Shown: one piece after another, positions 32,106-42,936 of the stretch
How the letters are laid out: each line of letters opens with the position of its first letter
Position numbering within the stretch: the stretch's first letter is position 1
Assembly: GCA_027886185.1 (NCBI GenBank)
Contig: WOAB01000056.1
Location: forward strand, 11,594,001 to 11,658,000
Direction of reading: 5' to 3'
DNA: 64,000 nucleotides
Origin: Rheum nobile
Lineage: Eukaryota; Streptophyta; Magnoliopsida; Caryophyllales; Polygonaceae
The notes under the pieces: generated by a model
Database searches by the model: none
What the model saw: the letters and a program-made list of their open reading frames with translations, nothing else
What the model was told of the DNA's origin: nothing
Made by a program: the position numbers and the translations under genes

Positions 32106-33476
32106 TCACTGGGGTGGAGGCCAATACCCGTAGGCGTTGAAGAATGCCTCAGCTCTTCTCTGTAGCTGAACCACCTGGTCCTCAACAGTGGTGAGGTGAC
32201 TGTCCAGGCGGTTGGCGTGGTATGCGAGGTTGACCTCCATATTGCACTGCCACTCAGCGCTCCGCCTCTCCTGCTCATCCAGGCGGGTGGAGATCTGGCG
32301 TTCCCACTGAACGCTTCTCCGTTCTTGCTCCTCTAGCCTCTGGGAGACGCCGCGTTCCCACTCGGCACTCCGTCGTGTATGCTCTGCCTGCCTCAGCTGC
32401 AAGTTGGCCATTCTGTCCAGGAGCTGGTCCCAGGGCGCCCCACTAGATCCACTACCAGACCTAGAGGCCTGGTTGGTGTAGTCGGGGTAAACGGGTGGGC
32501 CCCTGGAATGCAGCGGAGATGGCTCATGCTCCATGTCTACCGCTGTAGTCTCTTCCCCCTCCTCCTCCTCGTCATCGTCGCCCCCTTCTTCGTCGGACGA
32601 CGACCCTGGCACTCCATCCGCTCAAAGATAGAAGTCCCTCGCCCGAGGCCCAAAAGGCATCGGACGAGGTAACCTCATCCGGTGGTCTCTCCTCTTCTTG
32701 GAGAGTCAGGTATACTCTCCATCATGGACCTCCAGCAGATGGGACCTCCGCAGCAACGTGATGTTATAGGTGTAGATGTCGGCGGGGAAGTCCCAATGGT
32801 CCAAGATGCGCACGTACTGCTGGGCGATAAGCGTCACCATGCCCCCCATGGAGATCTTGCCGCCCGACTTTGTCCTCAACCGCAGGCAGCTGGAGAGGAA
32901 AAGTTCGACCCAGTTGGGGATGTTGGGGCTCTCCGGTGTCAGACACCAGAGCACTGTAAGGTCCAGCGTCGGAACCTTGTTCACCTCCCCCTGTCCCAGG
33001 AAGGACATGGCGAGCACCTTGTGCGCCAGCCTCAGACAGGGGTGCGTCAACTTGTAGTTGTACTCGCCGGCACTGGGGTCGAGTACCTCCTGGGTCACTG
33101 CTTGCCAGAACAGCTCTGGCAAGGCTCCTGCAGTCTCCCAATCCTCGGTGGGTTCCTCAGTAACGCCAAAAATGGCCCGCAGACCTTGGTAGGACATCTG
33201 TCTTTGCTGCCCAAGTAAGTTGAACGTGATCCCGTCGTCATGGCGCTCCAGCGTTGCCAAGAACTCCAGGGTCAGCTCCGTTGAGGTCGGGGCAGAGATA
33301 CTGATGAAGTTGTCGAGCCCTCCATGGCTCAACAACTGCTGTGTGCACTCCTCCAAGCCGAGTCGATCCAGCGTGGACTCGTCGTAGAATTTCATCTGGA
33401 CGAGCTTTCGCGTGCTGAATGTCTCGTAGTAGCGCCTGTGCCTCTGGCTCCTCATGTTGCCTACGAAGGCCGCCAT
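32106..33476 (-). pseudogene. Second ORF of copy D (plant transposon-associated protein)
   Basis: The ATG at 33476 opens MAAFVGNMRSQRHRRYYETF. The first part runs open to 32706 and aligns with copy B (KLTHPCLRLAHKVLAMSFLG against KLVNPCLRLIHKVMMRDFFG). A frame break near 32700 leads to an acidic stretch (DEEGGDDDEEEEGEE), then a charged helical region with an 18-residue repeat (RRSAEWERGVSQRLEEQE and two more, 32229-32375), ending YGYWPPPQ at 32106. The C-terminal design (acidic linker, coiled coil, proline end) parallels copy B. The function is unknown. The frame upstream of the ATG is open only because of GC-motif repeats. Confidence 0.6.
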
Positions 33477-33499
33477 GGTGGGAAAACAGAGCGAGAGGG

Positions 33500-34315
33500 C
33501 ACGAATGGGAGTGTCGGAGTGAGACCCGCGATCGCGGGGTTGGGGGAGGCGATCGCGGGGGTTGAAGCTCGAGCGAAGTTTTCTGGAGAAGATGGATGGG
33601 CCGCGATCGCGGGGTAGACAGAGGCGATCGCGGTTTTCTGGGTTTGCAAAAAACTTCGAGAAAAATGCTCCGGTGCTCGGTGGTGGCGCTACGGTGGTCG
33701 TGGGCTTCCTTGTCAAATGTCTGGCGATCGCGGCTCGTGAGGCTATGAGAAATCCAAGGATTTGGATATGGAGATCTCACCCAAACGACGTCGCGGTGGC
33801 GGGACGATGGTCGCGGGGCTACGGGGCTTCATCGCGGTGGTCGGAGCTGAGATTCCGAGTGTATGAGAGTGGAAGGGGGTGGTGGAGGTGTTGAAAAAAT
33901 GCCTCCACCACTCCTTCGTCTTTATAGTGTTGGCGACGAAGGCCCGCGATCGCGGGGGTGACGGCCCGCGATCGCGGGGTTAATGCACCTGTGACCGTAA
34001 TAGTCGGTGCGGATTTCGAGGCATTTGATCACCTCGAAAAACGCATCGGTTTTATTAAACCGTGGGCTTTTTTTTTTAATGACGCCCGCGATCGCGGCGA
34101 CATCATTTTTGGGGGGGGGGACTCGCCTTGGATTGCCGAGGGGAAATCGCTATCGCGGGTGTGACACCGCGATCGCGGGGCTGGATTCTGGCCTCCGCTG
34201 CAAAGTTAGTTCCAGTGCCCACAGAAAAAGAAAAATAGATGCGAAGAAAAACAAAGACAAATAAAATCTAAGTACTAGGAAGAGTAAAAACAAAGATGAG
34301 TTCAACGACTCATAC
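33500..34315 (-). other. UTR of copy D with dense GCGATCGC motifs
   Basis: It separates gag-protease from ORF2. Motif copies occur near 33526, 33550, 33600, 33622, 33722, 33942, 33966, 34085 and 34170. No gene is visible. Confidence 0.6.
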
Positions 34316-34363
34316 CTCGGGTTGCCTCCCGAGCAGCGCCATAGTTATCGTCCTGGCACGACG
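34316..34363 (-). other. Paired hairpins with complementary loops, copy D
   Basis: On the minus strand hairpin 1 is CGTC/GACG with loop GTGCCAG (34363-34349). Hairpin 2 is CTCGGG/CCCGAG with loop AGGCAA (34333-34316). The stem register of hairpin 1 differs from copies B and C, but the loop still exposes GCC. Confidence 0.55.
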
Positions 34364-34378
34364 TCTTGCTGTACTTCC

Positions 34379-36863
34379 TCATCCATGGTTGCCTCCTGCA
34401 ACCGCACTCCTTGCTCTTGTATCCGGGGGATGTTCTGGAATGTTCTCCAGTTTGTACTCAGTCTTTATTTGGTCAAACTCCATGCTGATGATGCCTCTTC
34501 CCACGTCGATCTTTGTATTAGAGGTCTTCATAAAAGTCCTCCCCAACATTACTCGTCCTCCTTGTTCACCTGTGTTCATTACGAAGAAATCTGCAGGAAA
34601 AACAAGGGTATCGACGCTTACCAGTACGTCCTTTACAACGCCTTCAGGAATGATAACGGAGTTGTCAGCCAGTTGGATGACGATTTCCGTATTCTCTAGT
34701 GGTCCAACGTCAAGGTTGTTGTAGACGGATAGTGGCAGGACATTGATTGAGGCTCCCAAATCCAGCAATATCTCGCTGAATTTAGTCTCCCCAATCTTGC
34801 AGGGCACGCTGAACATTCCGGGATCCTCGCACTTCTTGGGGATCCTTTTCTGTGTCAAGGCTGAGACATCCTTCTTGACCTTTGGCTTCTTCTTGGAGCG
34901 CTCTTTTTGCTCCGCTATAGTCTTGCGCAGTTCTCTCAGGAAGGATTCCTCTGGTAAGCCTTGGTACGTCGGGTATATCCCATTTGTTCCATCATCTTCC
35001 ATTACTGCTGGGAATGGCAACGGGATGTCAAAATATCCCTCTGGGTACTCGTACCTGGTCATGAAGGTCTTGCGAGGTGGAGCGACTTCCAAGATTTGAT
35101 CGCGGGTGTAGGCCCGCGGTCGCGGTTTTTGCCCTTGATCCCCGCGATCGCGGCTGTCATGCCCGCGGTCGCGGTTAATGCTCGAATTAATCTCAACCAA
35201 TTTTTCGGAATTTGACTCCGTAAACCCGCGATCGCGGCTTGTCGCCCGCGATCGCGGTTTATTCTCGCACTTTGCCTCTTTTTTCAGCTCAATTTTTTCG
35301 GGATTTGCTTCCGTAAGCCCGCGATCGCGGCTTGACGCCCGCGATCGCGGTTCGTTCTCGCATTTGTTCTCGGCTTTGAGCTTCCAATCTTCTTTCTCTC
35401 ACCTTGGCCTTGACGTCATGCAGTTGACGTTTTGCCTTGGGTTCACCTCAGTTTGAGATGGGAGTGCTCTTGAGTCTCTCGCCTCCAGTTTACTGACCGC
35501 CTGGGAGATTTGTCCTACCTGCTTCTCCAGGTTCTGAATGCTGGACTTGGTCTCATGTTGGAACTGAGCCATGTTCTGCTGCATGGTTCCTACCGTCTGT
35601 GTCATCGTAGTCATGCTCTGTGCCAGTATATTAACCTGGTCCTCCAGATTTGCAGGGCGGGGAGCTCCCTGCCCTTGCGGTCTCTGCTCTGCTGGGCCTC
35701 CCTGGTATGGTCTCTGGGGGGTACTGCTGTTGCTGTTGGTATTGCTGAGGGGGTCTTGGTCGGAACTCAGGAGGGTTCTCCACATTCTGTGTGTTCCCGT
35801 ACCTCAAGTTGGGATGGTCTCTCCACCCCGGATTGTAGGTACTGGAGTAGGGGTCGTACCGTTGTCTTGGTTGGTACCCCCCAACAGCGTTGACCTGCTC
35901 AGTGGACTCCTCATGGAGTGTCGGACACGCATCCGTTGCATGCGAAGTAGCATAGCAGAATTCACACTCCTTGACTTGCTGGGATCCTCCATTTCTCATC
36001 AAAACCTTGAGCATCTCTTTCATCTCGCTCACTTCCCTCACCATAGATGGAGGGGCTTGCTCACTTGAAGTGGCTTTCACAGCTTGGGCGCCTGCCCTCT
36101 TGCTGAATTGCCTGGATCCTTCCGACAGCTCGCTGAATATCCCAAATGCTTCGGTGGGGGTTTTGTTCAGTATGTTACCCACACACGCAGCGTTCACCAT
36201 ACGACGCTCTTCGTCTAGCAATCCCCCGTACAGATATAAGACCAAATCCTGGTCTGAATACCCGTGGTAGGGACAGCTAGAGCACAACCTCTTGAAGCGC
36301 TCATAGTACTCGTAGAGCGTCTATGTCCCATGCTGCTCGATGTTGCTTATCTGGCGCTTGAGACTATTCAGCTTCGTCGCCGGAAAGTACTTCTCTAGAA
36401 ATGCCTTTTTCATCTTCTCACAGGTGTTGATGCTACCTGGGGTGAGGTAGTAAAACCAATCGTTGGCTGAGTCCTTTAAGGAAAAAGGAAAAGCCCTCAA
36501 CGTGATTTGATCTTCAGTAACATTCCGTGGCTTCATGGAACTGCACACGGCGTGGAACTCTGAGAGGTGCTTGTTCGGGTCCTCTCCAGCTAGCCCATGG
36601 AACTGAGGCAAAAGGTGGATTAAACCAGACTTGAGCTCAAAGTTCACTCATGTCCCTAGCTCAGGGTACTGTACAGCTAGTGGCTGCTGCGTCAAGTTAG
36701 GCGCAGTCAGCTGCCTCAACGTCGGTGGTGGATCGTCAACCATCTCGAAAAACGGATTGTCAAAAACTAGTGTACGGTTGACTCTGCGACTCTGAGAGAG
36801 TGTTCTCTCAATCTCTGGATTAAGATCTAAAGGTGGAGAGTCAGCAGTACGAGTGCGGACCAT
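34379..36863 (-). pseudogene. Athila-like gag-protease of copy D, broken
   Basis: The N-terminus MVRTRTADSPPLDLNPEIER starts near 36863. Capsid motifs follow in two pieces: SLKDSANDWFYYLTPGS, and after a stop near 36320 YEYYERFKRLCSSCPYHGY. A zinc knuckle CEFCYATSHATDAC lies near 35960. A frame shift lies around 35700. The stretch 35400-35100 is filled with GC-motif repeats that read as Arg-Asp-Arg-Gly runs (RDRGHDSRDRG). The protease has LLDLGASINVLPLSVYNNL (~34750) and ends at 34379. The order and the Arg-rich linker equal copy C, though the linker sequence is of a different motif. Confidence 0.8.
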
Positions 36864-36932
36864 AAGATAGGCCCACACTCACAAGTAAACACACGAAAAC
36901 ACACAAACACCACGAGAAATTCGCAATTGCCT

Positions 36933-36950
36933 TCCCCGGCAACGGCGCCA
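36933..36950 (-). promoter_or_regulatory. Primer binding site of copy D
   Basis: On the minus strand TGGCGCCGTTGCCGGGGA lies five bases inside the 5' LTR (which ends at 36956). It is identical to copy C's PBS. Confidence 0.8.
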
Positions 36951-36955
36951 AAATT

Positions 36956-38286
36956 TGACGGAGGGTAATTATCGTATATCACTTTAGTCAAAAGTAAAAT
37001 CCTAAAATCCTCACTAAACAAATTATAGTAAGCAAGTCAGGGTCGATCCCACAGAGAAGGAAGGAATTCAAATGGTGGTTGCATGCAATGGTACCAAAAA
37101 GGGGGGGTTTTATGTTTGGTTGTCACGAGCATACGAACAAAGCAAAATAAGATGTATGAAATATCAATAGAGAAAAACACTTAGCCATGCAAATGTACAC
37201 ATAATTCATTCAAAGGTTGTTCATAGATAAAGTCCTATCTTCCTATTCGGTTATTCCTGTCCCGATCTTATGTAAATTCAGAGGGGAACCTTCCACTAAG
37301 AACCCTTACCAATGAATAACCCTAGTACCACTAAAGGTTCAACCCAAAGGCAGCAATACAAATAAGAATTAACCAGGATACACAAAACGCTCGCTCAGAT
37401 GCATTTACCATGTAATCAATTCCCATATAGATAATAATCCACAAAAGCAGACAAAAATCAATGCTCGCTACTTATACTAGAGCGTTAGCCCAACAGTTCC
37501 CTAGTATTAGCAATATGAATGAAAGCAATAAACCTAGGTGATCAATCTAGATAAACCAACAAACATTCAAATAAGAATAAGCACAGAGAAGAGATATAAC
37601 AAAATAGGAGGGATAGATAGGAACAAAACCTCACAACCAGATGAACAAATTATGCTTCCATTATCGGACTAAGCCAAAGAGGCTTAGCTCCTCATAGTCA
37701 TGGTGGAAAATAAACAAAGTAGAATGAAAACTGGAAAATGGCAAAACTAAAACTTCGATCCTTTAACCTAATGCTAAAAAAGAGTATTTATAGGGCTCTA
37801 ACAAATGACCTAAGCCCATTAAACAAAATAACTGAAATGGAAATAGGAAAAAGGGAAAAGAAAATAGAAAAGATAATTCAGAACAAATCCGAGTCTCTGC
37901 CGTGTGACCCTCGCGATCGCGGCGACATGCCCCGCGATCGCCGGGTCCATTTAGCTCCGCGCTCTTCGTCTTCTCCGCGCCCGCAGAAAGTTCTCGACCT
38001 GCTCCGAGGCCCGCGATCACGGCACTTGCACCCGCGATCGCGGTTAATGCTCGACCTTCTACTTTTGTCTTACATCAACTCGCCTCCTCTTCACTCCTTG
38101 GCGTCTTCTCTTGGTGGCTTCCTTCCTCAGTGTCTTCATAATCTCCCAAAGTAGCTCAAAACACCTCCAAAAACACCAAACTTCGCCTCCAAACGCCATA
38201 CACAATAATGTGTCTAAATCTACCCGAATGGCACCAATAAACCCTCTAAGAACTCTTAGTTAAGCCCTACAAAGTAGTGCTTATCA
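36956..38286 (-). repeat. 5' LTR of copy D (1331 bp)
   Basis: It has the same ends as 30024-31353. On the minus strand a TATAAATA lies at 37792-37785. The GC-motif cluster lies at 37910-38045. Confidence 0.9.
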
Positions 38287-38705
38287 GCATGGTTGGCTGG
38301 TGTCATCCGTTCGATTCGGCACATCAGATAAGTTGCCACCCCGCGAAGGCTAGAATGAGTATGGACGTAAACGGTGTTTTTATTAAGTTTGTTCAGGTTG
38401 AGATCCTATGCGGTGATCGTAGTGATCAAGACTTGTATTTATTTCTTTAAAAAAACTTCCGCTGAACTATGTTTACTCTGATCACGTTGTGTTTTGTTGG
38501 ATTTAAATACTTTGTGTTTTGTCCTATAGGGGATTGGGATGTAATCCCCAGACTTATGTTTTTCTACACATTTTGGTGCGTTTCACCTTGATTATCGTAT
38601 TACGATTTGTGTTTTCATGGAAAAGCCTGGGGTGGCTTCGGTGTGGAACCCGAGGTCATTGGCAGTAATATCTTTCCAAATGGATTAAGATTTGGGGGTG
38701 TTATA

Positions 38706-39462
38706 TTTGCTCTCCAAAAAATGAAATCGGCTAATGTAAAACTAACCAAATCGTGTACAACCGTGATCTTTACGTGGAGCTGTTATGAAAAAGGAAGGGG
38801 AAGTTATATTAAATTAATAAATTATATATTTTATATACCTAATACTATCATCACTTTGGATATAAATGTTATGTAATAAATATTTATTAACTTACCAAAC
38901 ATATAAGTTTGATTAATCTTACCCTCAAAAGAAGATATAATGTACAAAATCTATATATTTGTTTTCTAAAATCAAATCCAATCTAACTACTTTTTTCCAT
39001 TAAAAAAAATTAACAATAAGAATTCATATATTTATTCATTTTTATAAAAAAAAAAGTTATATAGATACATGTGTCGATGAATTATCAATGGAAGTCTACA
39101 TCCGACAGGTCTATGGTGCCACCTGCCAACTATCAATGAAGTAAATGATCCAATTGTCGTTTGATTCCCATTTTTCAATCCAAAACCTTTCTCCGACATT
39201 TTATATAATGATGTAAGATTATTGTCCTATCATTATAATTAACTCATTGTACATGTTTCTCTTACATATTTTTTTATTTTTATTTTATATTATTATGCTA
39301 ATAATTACATATCGATATGTACCTCATAAATGATATTATCTTATGTTTATATGTAATGTTATTGTTATTAAAGAATAAAATTTAAGCCTTGCACACACTA
39401 GTTTTAAAACATTGTTAATATATTGCGGTATATAATCGGAATCGGGGGATGGACCAACGGTC
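38706..39462. other. AT-rich stretch without a recognisable gene
   Basis: This is low-complexity A/T-rich sequence with no domain-bearing frame and no clear element ends. Confidence 0.5.
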
Positions 39463-39465
39463 TAA

Positions 39466-40103
39466 GGGGGCGTTTGGTATAAATCAGGTATCGGGCTGGA
39501 ATCAGGAATCGGGTTGAGTAGGTATCGGGTTGAAGCTCTATTCCTGAAAAAATGTGTTTGGTTACTTTTCTGGAATGAAACTCAATCAGGAATCGCGTTG
39601 AGTAGGTATTGGGTTGGAACTCATTATATTATTTTAAAAATAATATTTAAATTACATAATTAATTAATTATACATAAAGACTCGTTATTTAATCGGGCTG
39701 GAATCAGGAATCGGGTTGAGTAGGTATCGGGTTGAAGCTCTATTCCTGAAAAAATGTGTTTGGTTACTTTTCTGGAATGAAACTCAATCAGGAATCGCGT
39801 TGAGTAGGTATCGGGTTGGAACTCATTATATTATTTTAAAAATAATATTTAAATTACATAATTAATTAATTATACATAAAGACTCGTTATTTAAACAAAT
39901 TAAACTAAACACCTACTAAAACCCAAACCAAAACCGAACGAATGAAACCCAAACCCATAAAAAATACAAGGATTCCAAACCCGATACCGGGGGTTGGAAA
40001 TCCGGTATAAAACCCAAAAAAATGTGATATCAAACAGCAAGTATCGGGTTAGGGATTCCAAACCCGATTCCTCAACCCCCAACCCATGTAAACAAACAGT
40101 CCC
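39466..40103. mobile_element. Tourist/PIF-Harbinger-like MITE with internal duplication
   Basis: The ends GGGGGCGTTTGGT and ACAAACAGTCCC are imperfect inverted repeats flanked by TAA on both sides (39463-39465, 40104-40106), the usual Harbinger target. The interior has a direct tandem duplication of 202 bp (39491-39692 and 39693-39894). No coding capacity is seen. Confidence 0.65.
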
Positions 40104-40106
40104 TAA

Positions 40107-41339
40107 GTGTTGGATTTGAGGATAGCGTAAGACTAGGCCTGTTTTTTTGTTGTTGAAAAGACTAGGGCCAGGGCTAACAATAAAAATGAAACCATAAATT
40201 TAAAAAGCAACTCAGAACCTTGGTGCATCATTAAATGAAACCGATTTCATTTTTACTTTTGGTACGCACAGTTGAGTTTAGCAGATCTACATCCAAACTT
40301 TGCTGCTGAACAAAGAGGGAGAGTTCACCATCTTCATTGTGCTAATCTTGCTGCTGAACACAGCAGAGGGAGAGTTTACCACCTTCCATTTGCTGCTCTT
40401 GGGCTGCTTGATTCGGGTCCCAGGTTTAGTTGTTGCTCTTTTTTATAAATATTATCAGTTTTACTTGCCTGATTTTTCATCTGTGTGCTTAGATCGGTTT
40501 GTCTTTGTTAATTTTTTGGTTCAACATACTTAAGAGGTGTACTTGCCCACAGATGCAGCATCTGTTTGTCTTTCTTATAAATATTATCGGGTAAATTATG
40601 GGTTTAGTCCCCAACCTTTAGTTTCGGTTCTATGATAGTCCTTTACGTTTTTTTTTTTTTTGATACGGAGTAAAAGATAGTCCTTCACGTTATAAACGTT
40701 CCAGATTAGTTCCTAACTTTATAAAATCATTTATTATTTGGTCCTTCTGTCAAATTTACATTCATTATCTGTTAAAGTGGATAACATGACATATAATTTG
40801 TATTTTTTTTTGCTCCAGCTGGACCTTTTTTCTTACTTTAATAAAATTAGAGATGGACTTGTAAAATGGGGAAATTAAGGTTCTTAAACGGAAGAGAGTG
40901 CGATGTCTGTAAGAGGGTTGCAACTGGGCACGAGAGGGGGATGCAACCGGGCACGAGAGGGTGATGCAATTGGAAGGGCGATATTGGGTTCAATTGGTTT
41001 AGCGAGGTTCAGTGTGGATTTGACGAAAGAGTATGACAGCGGTCGACAACTGTATCAAGTTTCATTCTGCATAATAAGGTTTTCTATTTCAATTGCTTTA
41101 ACTGAGTGCCAAGAGAGAGCGCAGGTGCTTTGTGATTGTAGGTAAATAGCTTCTTCAAATTGATTGAATCCTTGAAGAAGGTTAATATGGATACGAATTA
41201 ATATGGGATCTATTTGTGTTTAGTTTGTGAATTTGCTTAAATGCTTGATGAGATACAAGGGGCGAACTTTACACTAAACCTGGATTTGGATTTCTTTGTA
41301 GAATACTGAATTGTGCTTATCCTGCTGTGTTATGTTATC
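40107..41339. other. Stretch without a recognisable gene
   Basis: Near 40585-40800 there is a GTTTAGTCCCCAACC/TTAGTTCCTAAC-like repeat of the kind common at plant MITE or MULE ends, but I could not place both ends. The last ~40 bases look like an intron end leading into the Tat2 antisense exon. Confidence 0.4.
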
Positions 41340-42275
41340 AGCATCTAAGGGTGGAAGGTCTAGCGCTCGCTTGTCTGGGAAGAGCCTCTTGGATCAAAGG
41401 CGATCAGCGATTAAGACGTCTTCGTCCGCTAGAGGTCCAAGCAAGGTCGGGCCCTCTGTCGGAGTTATTTCTCTAGATTCGCCACCGTCGAAGGTGTCGG
41501 GCGTCAAGAGGAAGGCAATATAACTGCTCCGGATTTTTGTGTCGGAATATTGAAGGAGAGATCGGTTGAGGATCTGCTCAGTTTCAGTGATGCTGAGGCC
41601 AAGAAGGAGATTGGCGACCTACATCCCATTGATTGTATAAATGAAGTTGTAGTGGGTGCTTGGAAGGTTTGAAAAAACTCTTTTTATTCAAGCATGTCTT
41701 ATTTCTCTATTTTCTTTCTTACATCGCTATCGCGTATGCTTTTTCTGCAGGTTTTTCAGTATTCACTTGTGGCGTCTACAACCGTTCAGGAACTAAGTGA
41801 TCAAGCCGACAGAAAAGTGACTCGCCTAGAGGAGCAACTGAAGGTGGTCGAGGATCGCGCGAAGTCTCTAGATCGTGAACTATCCTCAGTCAAACGAGAC
41901 TATGACGCTCGTCTGAAAGGAGTGAAGGCGGAGATGCGGGCCAAGGCCGAGAGGCTTCGCGAAGACGACGGCCGTATTGCTGCATATATCGGGGCGTATT
42001 ACTGCTTGAAGTCTCGCATCGAAATGATGGAGGAGTTTGCTGCTGGCTCCCATGTCGATTGGAAGGTTGATGATGCGAAGGCTGACATGGAAATGATGTA
42101 CCCCGATGGCAATCCGGGAGCCGAGCTCTTCAAACTGGCAGGCTTGGGCGTCGAGGACGACAAGGAGGAGGTCGACCAAGATGGTGTTGAGGCCGTCGAG
42201 GGCACGCCCCAAGTCGACCAAGAAGCAAATTCTGGCAGGGAGATTGTTCCTGCGGAAAAATCCGGTGAATCTTAG
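41340..42275 (+). pseudogene. Antisense spliced ORF of Tat2 (coiled-coil protein)
   Basis: The exon after TTATGTTATCAG begins SKGGRSSARLSGKSLLDQRR, in the same phase as Tat1. A one-base frame change near 41518 leads into EIGDLHPIDCINEVVVGAWK, ending at 41668. An intron at 41669-41750 runs GTTTGA to TCTGCAG. The last exon, 41751-42275, is a long coiled coil (VTRLEEQLKVVEDRAKSLDR) with an acidic end. The upstream gypsy-type domain exon is absent because the element is truncated. The protein's role is unknown. Confidence 0.6.
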
Positions 42276-42936
42276 AGCATGTAGGAATGATTGTTATGTG
42301 AACATTTGGTCTATTTTTAAGACTCTTGTGTGCGTGACAGTATGTGCCCCATCATGGAGATGGAATGGACAACGTAGTTCTTTTGGCGACCCGTCTTCCA
42401 TCGCGGGTCACGTGTTAATCGTAGGAAGTTTTTATGTTTCATACCTTGCTTTGTTTTTGTTGTGCATTTGTTTTCTGCAGGTGGGTCGTCACTGGTCGGG
42501 CAGCAATCGTGTTGTGGACTTGTTGGTGTGATCACGTCTTTTGGGGGGAGGCATGTATGTCGTGTTAAATGTTAGTCATGACAATTGTATTTTAGGTAGG
42601 TAAGCAAATGTATTTTGCGTAATGTGTGTAAGGCGTTGTATACCTTATTTTGTAATAAGGCGGTGTGCCGAAGTGCCTTTTGTTATTCGTCTCCCTGTGT
42701 GTAGATCGATCGTGTTTGTGTTTGTGTAAGCGCTTTTGTGTAGTTGTTGTGGATATCCTTTGCAGATCTTATCTTGAGGCCTCTTGTTTTCCTGTTTTCG
42801 AAACATGTCTTTAAAAGGAGGTAAGCTTTGAAACGACCATTGGGGGGAGACCCGACGGCCCTCCGATGCTTAAGTTAGTAATCGATATGTAGATAAAAGG
42901 GTGTATGGAAATGTAAAAAGATATGTAAGTAAGGGT
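42276..42936. other. Spacer between antisense ORF and Tat2 integrase
   Basis: I see no gene. T/G-rich sequence probably includes the 3' UTRs of the two convergent transcription units. Confidence 0.4.

Larger units (their letters stand above)
30024..38286 (-). mobile_element. Complete non-autonomous Athila-like element, copy D (8.26 kb)
   Basis: LTRs lie at 30024-31353 (3') and 36956-38286 (5', minus orientation). The target duplication is GCATG (30019-30023, 38287-38291), inside the Tekay LTR. The interior has a PBS, a broken gag-protease, the second ORF and the structured 3' module. No pol domain is found. More than twenty GCGATCGC-type motifs lie in the LTRs, gag linker, UTR and ORF2 leader. 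Confidence 0.9.
19638..38705 (+). mobile_element. Tekay/Del-like chromovirus with nested insertions
   Basis: It consists of a leader (19638-19829), gag, protease, RT, RNase H, integrase with chromodomain (to ~27061), a polypurine tract and a 3' LTR. Three nested elements interrupt it: the TRIM-like element, a solo LTR and copy D. The 5' LTR and PBS are missing; the Tat1 LTR abuts the leader. Several in-frame stops make it inactive. Confidence 0.85.
27098..38705 (+). repeat. 3' LTR of Tekay-like element (~2.4 kb, twice interrupted)
   Basis: Three pieces (27098-28325, 29249-30023, 38292-38705) add up to about 2417 bases once the solo LTR, copy D and their target duplications are removed. The start is TGTAATATCCCAC. 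The end GGGGGTGTTATA matches the end at 285. A 2.4-kb LTR is normal for Del/Tekay elements. TATAAAT lies at 27579-27585. CpG-dense CCGCACCCGCGG-type motifs cluster at 27360-27450 and 27820-27910. Confidence 0.75.

Noticed and set aside
33520..35360. GCGATCGC repeats as cyanobacterial HIP1 or evidence of bacterial DNA
   Set aside because: The octamer equals HIP1, but it lies in a plant LTR element with PBS, LTRs and TSD and is part of the family motif. No bacterial gene is nearby.
30024..38286. Copy D as an autonomous Athila with hidden pol
   Set aside because: Between the protease end (34379) and the polypurine tract only the UTR and ORF2 occur. No RT (xxDD), RNase H or integrase motif is visible on either strand.
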